8,666 bases of DNA from NCBI GenBank assembly GCA_937983315.1, contig CALKAH010000031.1:1-8666 (forward strand), given 5' to 3'. A model generated the notes under the pieces. That model saw nothing but the letters and a program-made list of their open reading frames with translations. It was not told where the DNA came from and did no database searches. Positions 1 to 5,053 of this stretch are shown piece after piece; the stretch's first letter is position 1; every line of letters starts with the position of its first letter. The DNA comes from an uncultured Acholeplasmataceae bacterium (GTDB taxonomy: Bacteria; Bacillota_I; Bacilli_A; Acholeplasmatales; Acholeplasmataceae). The position numbers were made by a program, and so were the translations under genes.

Positions 1-47
1 GACCACCCAGATCTACACTCTTTCCCTACACGACGCTCTTCCGATCT
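1..47 (+). other. Illumina TruSeq/P5 adapter remnant (not genomic)
   Basis: These 47 bases match the 3' 47 bases of the 58-base Illumina TruSeq universal (P5) adapter, ending in its characteristic CTCTTCCGATCT. The only difference is C instead of G at position 8. The match is to the adapter as I remember it. Library inserts begin directly after this end, so base 48 is the first genomic base. The stretch has no biological meaning and marks an untrimmed contig end. Confidence 0.97.
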
Positions 48-985
48 CCATTGATCTTGCACAATCGAAGGAAAAAGGTTTGAATCGCTTAGAACAGACC
101 ATTAAACAGATCACGAACAAAGAAGCAAGACCTATTGATTTCAAACAACAAGGAACATTATTCCCCATTGTTGCACGTCAAGGTGGTGTTTTAAAGCGTG
201 CAGGTCATCCTGAATCGATTATGGATTTAACTGAAATGGCTGATCTTTATCCAGCAGGATTAACCGTTGAAATGATCAAAAAAGATGGTATCCTCTATCA
301 AATTGATGAACTCAAAGATCTCGCTCAAGCAAATGGATGGACGATGATTAGTATCGCATCGTTGATCGAATATCGTAAGAAAGATGCAAGCCTAGTCAAA
401 CGTGCTGCCGAAGCTAATCTTCCAACCTCACACGGTGAGTTTAGCATTATTGGATTTGAAAATGCATTAAATGGTGAACACCATGTTGCCCTTGTTAAGG
501 GAAATATTCAACCTGGTGATGAAGTTTTAGTTCGTGTTCACTCTGAATGTTTAACGGGTGATGCATTTGGATCACTTAAATGTGACTGTGGTGAGCAACT
601 TCAAGCTGCTCTAGACAAAATCGAAAAAGCAGGAAAAGGTGTTCTACTTTACATGCGTCAAGAAGGGCGTGGCATTGGTTTAATCAACAAGATTCGTGCG
701 TATGGATTGCAAGATCAAGGCATGGATACTGTCGAAGCTAATCTAGCGCTTGGCTTTGATGAAGATTTAAGAGATTATGGCATTGGTGCGCAAATCTTAT
801 CTGATCTTGGTGTCACCAAAGTGAAACTGATGACCAATAACCCTCTTAAACTCAAAGGTTTATCTGGACATGGTCTTGAAATCACATCCCGTGAACCTAT
901 TCAGCTGAATCACAATGAACGAAATGAACTCTACATGAGAACCAAGAAAGAAAAAATGGGTCACATGTTGAAGTTTAAAGACTAA
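48..985 (+). CDS. ribBA: RibBA, 5'-truncated: DHBP synthase C-terminal part plus complete GTP cyclohydrolase II
   Basis: Bifunctional riboflavin biosynthesis enzyme. The RibB half makes 3,4-dihydroxy-2-butanone 4-phosphate from ribulose 5-phosphate, and the RibA half opens GTP to the pyrimidine precursor. The reading frame is open from the adapter junction (first full codon at 50), so the TTG at 80 is not the real start; about the first 130 residues are missing. Counting from the codon at 80, the RibB remnant spans residues 1-100 and keeps the metal-binding His (GHPES, His43) and the active-site Glu (PAGLTVE, Glu64), but has HPE where the family usually has HTE. The RibA half (about 105-301) is intact: zinc ligands Cys157, Cys168 and Cys170 in HSECLTGD...KCDCG, then RQEGRGIGL (193-201), [12 protein letters not shown] and MTNNPLKL. 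Upstream rib genes and any FMN riboswitch lie beyond the contig end. No ribH follows, unlike the common ribD-ribE-ribBA-ribH order. Confidence 0.95.
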
Positions 986-989
986 TCAC

Positions 990-1640
990 ATGCAAGCTTT
1001 TAAAACAATCATCTTTGATTGGGATGGGACACTTCATGAAAGCATGGTTATCTATTATCCAGCACTCATGAAAAGTATTCGTTATTTGACTGATCAAGGA
1101 TATATTTCACATAAGACGATTAGCGAAGAAGATGCTAAACGTTATATCGGCATGAATCCAAAAGATATGTGGAAAACATTTCTACCAGAACTTGATGAAT
1201 CCATAACAAGCAAAGCGAGTCAAATCATCAGTGAAGCGATGCTTGATGCGATTGATCAACGAAAAGCACGGCTATATCCGCAAGCACTCGAGATTTTACA
1301 AGCATTAAAAAACAAGGGTTACACACTCATCTACTTATCTAATTCTAAAACGTACTATATGAATAAAATGAGTGAAGCTTTTGGTCTTAATCGTTATTTT
1401 GATTATATGATCTGCTCTGAAATGTATGGTTTCATGCCTAAAAAAGACATTTTAGCATCCATCAAGCATCAGTTTGAACAACCCATGGTTATGGTTGGTG
1501 ATCGGTTGATCGATATTGAAACTGGACAGACCCATGGTGCCAAGACGATCGGATGTGCCTACGGATATGGAAGTCTAGATGAATTGAAACATGCTGATTA
1601 CATCATCAATAACCTGATTGAAATACTCAACATACTTTAA
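990..1640 (+). CDS. HAD-superfamily phosphatase (Gph-like, subfamily IA), possible riboflavin-pathway phosphatase
   Basis: 216-residue soluble haloacid dehalogenase-type hydrolase. All four HAD motifs are visible: nucleophile and acid/base Asp10 and Asp12 in FDWDGTL, motif II Ser117 in LSNSK, motif III Lys151/152 in MPKKD, and motif IV GDRLID with Asp171 and Asp175. A helical cap region (about 16-95) lies between motifs I and II, as in phosphoglycolate phosphatase-like C1-cap enzymes. The ATG lies four bases after the ribBA stop and no strong Shine-Dalgarno is seen, so translation is probably coupled to ribBA. A terminator begins on its stop codon, so it is the last gene of the rib transcript. 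Seen: a complete HAD phosphatase cotranscribed with ribBA. Inferred: it may dephosphorylate 5-amino-6-(5-phosphoribitylamino)uracil, the step done by unrelated-subfamily HADs (YcsE, YwtE, YitU) in Bacillus. A general house-cleaning or phosphoglycolate role is equally possible. Confidence 0.85.
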   Translation: MQAFKTIIFDWDGTLHESMVIYYPALMKSIRYLTDQGYISHKTISEEDAKRYIGMNPKDMWKTFLPELDESITSKASQIISEAMLDAIDQRKARLYPQALEILQALKNKGYTLIYLSNSKTYYMNKMSEAFGLNRYFDYMICSEMYGFMPKKDILASIKHQFEQPMVMVGDRLIDIETGQTHGAKTIGCAYGYGSLDELKHADYIINNLIEILNIL

Positions 1641-1661
1641 AGAGGGAAAACCCTCTTTTTT
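1639..1661 (+). terminator. Intrinsic terminator of the ribBA-HAD transcript
   Basis: An 8-bp perfect stem (AAAGAGGG at 1639-1646 with CCCTCTTT at 1651-1658) closes an AAAA loop and runs straight into a T tract to 1661. The stem overlaps the last two bases of the HAD stop codon, which is the usual compact arrangement. It insulates the riboflavin genes from the downstream redox operon. Confidence 0.93.
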
Positions 1662-1673
1662 ATTTATAAAAAA

Positions 1674-1687
1674 TGAAAGCGTTTTTA
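1674..1687 (+). promoter_or_regulatory. Candidate CcpA-binding cre site
   Basis: TGAAAGCGTTTTTA matches the Bacillota cre consensus TGWAANCGNTNWCA at every specified position but one (T instead of C at 1686), including the central CG and the left arm. It is centred about 50 bp upstream of the predicted transcription start of the operon that begins at 1761. That position would allow repression or activation depending on the geometry. Catabolite control is plausible for an amino-acid oxidation operon. The consensus is from established knowledge; binding is inferred. Confidence 0.65.
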
Positions 1688-1700
1688 AAAGACCCTTTCT

Positions 1701-1720
1701 TATCACATTATTATGTGATA
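1701..1720. promoter_or_regulatory. 20-bp perfect inverted repeat, probable operator
   Basis: TATCACAT (1701-1708) and ATGTGATA (1713-1720) are exact reverse complements separated by TATT. The repeat lies in the only intergenic space ahead of the six-gene operon and its right arm overlaps the predicted extended -10 element, so a protein bound here would block RNA polymerase. It has no T tract and lies upstream of a gene, so it is not a terminator. The half-sites have the reverse orientation to CRP (TGTGA-N6-TCACA), and I cannot assign a regulator family. No regulator gene is in the window. Confidence 0.7.
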
Positions 1721-1724
1721 GAAT
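1716..1724 (+). promoter_or_regulatory. Predicted extended -10 promoter of the redox/rocA operon
   Basis: TGATAGAAT fits the extended -10 form TGnTATAAT with one mismatch in the hexamer (G at 1721). The -35 region is weak (best candidates around 1696-1702), which is normal for extended -10 promoters. The start site would fall near 1731, giving a leader of about 30 bases before the ATG at 1761. The overlap with the inverted repeat at 1701-1720 suggests a repressible promoter. Confidence 0.5.
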
Positions 1725-1728
1725 AAGA

Positions 1729-1741
1729 GTAACGACGTTAC
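1729..1741. repeat. 13-nt perfect palindrome at the predicted transcription start
   Basis: GTAACGACGTTAC reads the same on both strands around the central A at 1735 (six paired positions). It lies eight bases after the upstream inverted repeat and covers the predicted +1. It could be a second operator of unrelated sequence, or a small 5-bp hairpin near the 5' end of the mRNA. Chance is possible for one short palindrome, but its position makes it worth recording. Confidence 0.45.
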
Positions 1742-1760
1742 GAAAAGACAGGTAGGTTCT

Positions 1761-2066
1761 ATGCGCATTGATAAGCATCCCATTTTAAATTTTCCCAAAA
1801 AGGAACCCATTCCTTTTATTTTTGAAGGTCAAGAGGTTTATGGTGTTGAAGGTGATACCATCGCTTCTGCTCTTCATGCTCTTGGTATCACAACACTTAG
1901 TTATTCCATCAAAAAAGGCCGTCCACGCGGTTTTTATTGTGCGATCGGTAACTGTGCTTCATGCAACATGATGGTTAACGGAATCCCCAATGTACGTACA
2001 TGTATCACACCTTTAGTTGCAGGGATGATCGTGGAACGACAGACAGATAAGGGGGTTATCCGATGA
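1761..2066 (+). CDS. Small [2Fe-2S] ferredoxin-like subunit (Fer2_4/HcnA type) of an amino-acid dehydrogenase complex
   Basis: 101-residue electron-transfer subunit with one plant-type [2Fe-2S] cluster. Cys60, Cys65, Cys68 and Cys81 form C-x4-C-x2-C-x12-C in a context (GFYCAIGNC, then NGIPNVRTC) typical of the HcnA / sarcosine and opine oxidase small subunits. The N-terminal half (HPILNFP, then FEGQEVYGVEGDTIASALHALG) is the family's beta-grasp fold. In archaeal proline dehydrogenase alpha subunits and some sarcosine oxidase alpha subunits this domain is fused to the FAD protein; here it is a separate gene. It is first in the operon, with only a weak GGTAGG-like ribosome site before the ATG. 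Its TGA overlaps the next ATG (ATGA), which implies translational coupling and a shared complex. No signal peptide or membrane segment is seen. Confidence 0.88.
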   Translation: MRIDKHPILNFPKKEPIPFIFEGQEVYGVEGDTIASALHALGITTLSYSIKKGRPRGFYCAIGNCASCNMMVNGIPNVRTCITPLVAGMIVERQTDKGVIR

Positions 2067-3154
2067 AACATCATGAACTGATCATTATCGGTGGTGGTCC
2101 ATCAGGTTTATGTGCTGCGAAAATGGCAGCTGAAGCAGGAGTTAAGGTTCTTATCGTTGATCGCAGTCCCCAACTGGGTGGTCAATTGACCAAACAAACC
2201 CATAAATTCTTCGGATCAAAAGCACAATATGCAAAAACACGTGGTTTTGATATCGCAAAGATCTTGATCGATCAAGTGATTCATCACCCCAATGTCACTA
2301 TCTTACAAGAAGCAACCGTGGTTGGTCTTTATCCTGATAAAGTTGTTACGGTTTATCAACATGATACCTATACACGCTATCAAGCAGATAAAGTGATTGT
2401 TGCAACCGGAGCAAGTGAGAAATTCCTCGCGTTTGAAAATAATGATCTACCTGGTATCTACGGTGCAGGTGCAGTTCAAACGCTCATGAATTTATATGGT
2501 GTTTTACCTGGTCAAGATATCATCATGGTTGGTAGTGGAAACATTGGACTTATTGTGTCCTATCAACTCCTTCAAGCTGGGGTACACGTAAAAGGTATCG
2601 TTGAAGCAGCACCTACTATCGGTGGATATAAGGTCCATGCGTCCAAGATTAGACGTCTTGGTGTTCCGATCTTTACATCGACGACCGTGCAACGTGCGAT
2701 AGGTTCTACACATCTTGAAGCTGTTGAACTCGTTGAACTTGATGCCAAATGGCAACCTCTACCGGGAACAGAACAGATCATCCCTATTGATGCATTATGC
2801 ATCTCGGTTGGTTTATCACCCATGCATCAATTATTATCCATGGTTAATGCGAAAACCAAATATATCAATGAATTAGGTGGATTTGTACCTATCATCGATG
2901 ATCATCATCAAACAACACAAGAAGGCATTTTTGCATGTGGTGATGCTGTGGGTATTGAAGAAGCAAGTTCAGCCATGATGGAAGGATACTTAACAGGTCT
3001 TTATGTTGCTGAACATCTTGGAAAATCCCATCCTGAATCGCATGCCTTGAAAGAAAAATATGAACATGAACTCGATATGTTACGCAATGGTCCATTTGGT
3101 ATTAAGACCAAAATTGGACTTGAGAAGCTGAGAAAGGATGACATCCATGCTTAA
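2063..3154 (+). CDS. FAD/NAD(P)-dependent oxidoreductase subunit (HcnB/PdhA type, lacking a C-terminal BFD domain)
   Basis: 363-residue pyridine nucleotide-disulfide oxidoreductase fold. FAD is bound by the N-terminal GGGPSG (10-15), the VATGA segment (113-117) and the C-terminal FACGDAVG (290-297) followed by EEASSAMMEG. A second Rossmann motif, GSGNIG (157-162), is placed for NAD(P) or another nucleotide. No CxxC redox-disulfide is present, so it is not a thioredoxin reductase. It corresponds to the alpha flavoprotein of dye-linked proline dehydrogenase and to the front part of HcnB/opine oxidase A, but it ends after the FAD domain; the BFD-type cluster domain that HcnB carries at its C-terminus is supplied by the separate gene at 3623. 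Likely role: accepting electrons from the substrate-oxidising subunit through Fe-S clusters and passing them to NAD+ or another carrier. A good ribosome site (AAGGGGG, 2049-2055) precedes the ATG. It overlaps both neighbours. Confidence 0.88.
   Translation: MKHHELIIIGGGPSGLCAAKMAAEAGVKVLIVDRSPQLGGQLTKQTHKFFGSKAQYAKTRGFDIAKILIDQVIHHPNVTILQEATVVGLYPDKVVTVYQHDTYTRYQADKVIVATGASEKFLAFENNDLPGIYGAGAVQTLMNLYGVLPGQDIIMVGSGNIGLIVSYQLLQAGVHVKGIVEAAPTIGGYKVHASKIRRLGVPIFTSTTVQRAIGSTHLEAVELVELDAKWQPLPGTEQIIPIDALCISVGLSPMHQLLSMVNAKTKYINELGGFVPIIDDHHQTTQEGIFACGDAVGIEEASSAMMEGYLTGLYVAEHLGKSHPESHALKEKYEHELDMLRNGPFGIKTKIGLEKLRKDDIHA
3134..3138 (+). promoter_or_regulatory. Ribosome binding site that fixes the start of the 4Fe-4S subunit
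   Basis: AAGGA ends eight bases before the ATG at 3147, a normal distance. The alternative in-frame ATG at 3138 begins on the last base of this motif and so could not use it. This favours a 159-residue product over a 162-residue one. Confidence 0.7.
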
Positions 3155-3626
3155 TAAAACAGGTATTCCCACCAAAGATCAAATCCTTTCACGTTTTCCA
3201 GATCGAAAAGCACTGATCAAACCGAAAGCTATTCTTGAATGTTATGAAGATATTCCATGTAATCCATGTTCAACTTCGTGTCCATTTGATGCGATTGAAA
3301 TCGGAGAAAACATCAATGTACAACCCAAATTGCATACCGATCTTTGCACAGGATGCGCGGTATGTGTTCCAAGTTGTCCAGGTTTAGCCATCGTCATTGC
3401 TCAAATTAAAGGGGATCGCGCAGTTTTTAAAATCCCTTATGAGTTTTTACCGATGCCTGAAAAAGGACAAGTTTGGGATGGCGTTAATCGCAGTGGTGAA
3501 GTGATTTGTGACGCACTGATTGAACATGTCGCTATCACCTCAAAAACTGACCACACTGCAGTTGTCACTGCAAGTGTTCCGGTTGAATTTATCTATGATT
3601 TTGTCACTGTGAGGGTCAAACAATGA
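3147..3626 (+). CDS. Two-cluster 4Fe-4S ferredoxin-like subunit (PdhF/gamma type)
   Basis: 159 residues (162 if the ATG at 3138 is used). Eight cysteines form two [4Fe-4S] sets: Cys32-x5-Cys38-x2-Cys41-x3-Cys45-Pro, and the classical Cys67-x2-Cys70-x2-Cys73-x3-Cys77-Pro. The first set is unusual in having five residues between its first and second Cys, in the sequence ECYEDIPCNPC. A beta-rich C-terminal region (80-159) has no motif I recognise. The length is close to the roughly 20-kDa ferredoxin-like subunit of Thermococcus proline dehydrogenase, which sits in the same place between the FAD subunit and the BFD-like subunit. Likely role: an electron wire between the substrate-oxidising flavoprotein and the FAD/NAD(P) subunit. 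It overlaps the preceding gene by 8 bases and the next by 4 (ATGA). Confidence 0.86.
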   Translation: MLNKTGIPTKDQILSRFPDRKALIKPKAILECYEDIPCNPCSTSCPFDAIEIGENINVQPKLHTDLCTGCAVCVPSCPGLAIVIAQIKGDRAVFKIPYEFLPMPEKGQVWDGVNRSGEVICDALIEHVAITSKTDHTAVVTASVPVEFIYDFVTVRVKQ

Positions 3627-3904
3627 GAAAAGAAGACATCATTATATGCCGCTGTGAGGATGTATCACTCAAACAAATTCATGATTTACTTGAACAAGGT
3701 TACACCACCTTTGAAGATTTGAAGCGTCTTTTACGTGTGGGTATGGGACCGTGTCAAGCAAACACGTGTGGTCATCTGATCCAACGCGAATTAGCTAAGC
3801 ATTTAGGACAATCCGTTGAAGTGACTCCCGTTCATAAAGTTAGACCCCTTGTTTTGGGCGTCCCATTAAAGAAGATTGCGGAGGACCAAGACGATGAACG
3901 TTAA
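3623..3904 (+). CDS. Stand-alone BFD-like [2Fe-2S] subunit (PdhX/delta type)
   Basis: 93-residue protein of the BFD/Fer2_BFD family. The cluster ligands are Cys9-x-Cys11 (ICRCEDV) and Cys44-x4-Cys49 (GMGPCQANTCG), with the amphipathic helix DLLEQGYTTFEDLKRLLRVG between them. This order is diagnostic for the domain found at the C-terminus of HcnB, in sarcosine oxidase alpha and in NirB. The last 40 residues include VRPLVLGVPL, which resembles the linker seen just after BFD domains in opine and hydroxyproline oxidases. The start is supported by GAGGG at 3611-3615, seven bases before an ATG that overlaps the previous stop. It probably sits as an Fe-S relay in the complex and appears to be the detached tail of an HcnB-type protein. 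Confidence 0.87.
   Translation: MRKEDIIICRCEDVSLKQIHDLLEQGYTTFEDLKRLLRVGMGPCQANTCGHLIQRELAKHLGQSVEVTPVHKVRPLVLGVPLKKIAEDQDDER
3880..3884 (+). promoter_or_regulatory. Strong ribosome binding site selecting the ATG at 3894
   Basis: GGAGG (within GCGGAGGACC) is nine bases upstream of ATG 3894. The longer in-frame reading from a TTG at 3876 has no such site, and its extra residues (MRRTKT) precede the conserved Rossmann strand. The DAO-family gene therefore starts at 3894. Confidence 0.85.
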
Positions 3905-5039
3905 TTGTCTAATCATCGGTGCAGGTATCAGTGGCGCTTCCATTGCATATAACTTAGCGAAAAAAGGCATGAAAGATATCCATGTCATCGATAAAAGTTA
4001 TTTTACCAGTGGTGCAACAGGTCGCTGCGGTGCTGGTGTTCGTCAGCAATGGGCAACTGAAATGAACTGCATACTCGCAAAAAAGAGTATTGAATTTTTC
4101 GAACATGCAAAAGAGATACTTGAGTATCCAGGAAATCTTGAATTCAAACAAGAAGGATATTTGATTTTAGCAACATCAAAAGATGAACATGATCAGTTCA
4201 CAAAAAACGTTGCGTTACAAAATCGTCTAGGGATTCCATCAAAACAGTTAACAAAAGAAGAAGCACTCAAGATTGTTCCACATCTCAACCCTGATTCTTT
4301 TTACAGTGCAACATTTTGTCAAACAGATGGTCATCTGAATCCCTTTAAAATGACTGAAGCTTATATGCTTGCAGCAAAAAGACTGGGTGTGACGTTTTCA
4401 TTTTTTGAAGAAGCCAAAGAGATTATCGTTGAAGATAAAGCCATCAAACGTGTTGTTACCAACAAAAATGTTTATGACACTTCGATTGTGGTGAATGCAG
4501 CAGGTGGATATTCTTATGAGATTGGTCAAATGGCTGGTGTCGATATTCCTGTTTATGCAGAAAATCATGAAATACTTGCAACCGAACCTGTTGAACGGAT
4601 GCAAGGTCCCATGGTGATGTCATTTTCTAAAAACATCTATTGTCAACAAGTTCCTCATGGTGCATTTCTCATGGGTCGTAGTAACCCCCATGTGGAAAAG
4701 AACCATGACGTTGAATCGACATGGTCATTCCTTGATCATATGTCAAAAACATTGGTTGATTTGATGCCCAAAGTGGCTGAACTTCGTGTGGTGAGACAGT
4801 GGGGAGGATCCTACAATATGTCTCCTGATCGACAACCCATCATCGGTGGAACCGATCAATGTCAAGGTTTTTATATGGCGTGTGGCTTTAGTGGACATGG
4901 ATTTATGCTCGCACCCATGACAGGATTATTGTTATCAGAAATCATCTTAAAGGAACCATCTTCGATGGATATGACATCGCTTCATATCGATCGGTTTAAA
5001 GACCAAACCATCGCACATACCGAAAAATCTGTCGTATAA
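3894..5039 (+). CDS. FAD-dependent DAO-family dehydrogenase, probable L-proline dehydrogenase beta subunit
   Basis: 381-residue glycine/D-amino-acid oxidase-type flavoprotein and the likely catalytic subunit. The Rossmann FAD site is GAGISG (9-14) with Asp33 (VIDKS) for the ribose. The segment [16 protein letters not shown] (38-53) resembles the RCGxGIR region of Pyrococcus/Thermococcus proline dehydrogenase beta subunits and HcnC-like oxidases. VNAAGG (200-205) and SPDRQPIIG with [11 protein letters not shown] (310-341) complete the FAD domain. No membrane anchor is seen. With RocA next to it, the simplest reaction is L-proline to 1-pyrroline-5-carboxylate, electrons passing to the four upstream subunits. 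Relatives act on D-proline, hydroxyproline, sarcosine, opines or glycine, and sequence alone does not settle the substrate. It overlaps the BFD gene by 11 bases and is followed 14 bases later by rocA. Confidence 0.85.
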   Translation: MNVNCLIIGAGISGASIAYNLAKKGMKDIHVIDKSYFTSGATGRCGAGVRQQWATEMNCILAKKSIEFFEHAKEILEYPGNLEFKQEGYLILATSKDEHDQFTKNVALQNRLGIPSKQLTKEEALKIVPHLNPDSFYSATFCQTDGHLNPFKMTEAYMLAAKRLGVTFSFFEEAKEIIVEDKAIKRVVTNKNVYDTSIVVNAAGGYSYEIGQMAGVDIPVYAENHEILATEPVERMQGPMVMSFSKNIYCQQVPHGAFLMGRSNPHVEKNHDVESTWSFLDHMSKTLVDLMPKVAELRVVRQWGGSYNMSPDRQPIIGGTDQCQGFYMACGFSGHGFMLAPMTGLLLSEIILKEPSSMDMTSLHIDRFKDQTIAHTEKSVV

Positions 5040-5053
5040 AAAGGAGAGTTGAC

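Noticed and set aside
80..82. TTG at 80 as the start of ribBA
   Set aside because: The frame is open upstream to the adapter junction and the product would begin in the middle of the RibB domain; it is a truncated gene.
1701..1720. Inverted repeat as a CRP/FNR site or a terminator
   Set aside because: The half-sites are in reverse order relative to CRP, the FNR core TTGAT is absent, and there is no T tract; an operator for an unknown regulator fits better.
1575..1778. Minus-strand 67-codon open frame spanning the HAD end and the control region
   Set aside because: It runs through the terminator, promoter and operator elements, and its product is low-complexity with no family features.
2572..2823. 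Minus-strand open frames inside the FAD subunit gene (also 2504-2755)
   Set aside because: They are antisense shadows of a gene with clear FAD and nucleotide motifs in the plus frame.
2063..3154. Thioredoxin reductase
   Set aside because: The fold matches, but the CxxC active-site disulfide is missing and the operon context is an Fe-S dehydrogenase.
3894..5039. Classical PutA/PutB proline dehydrogenase
   Set aside because: The protein has a DAO-type Rossmann FAD fold, not the TIM barrel of the PutA/PutB family; similarity to bacterial proline catabolism is in the partner RocA only.
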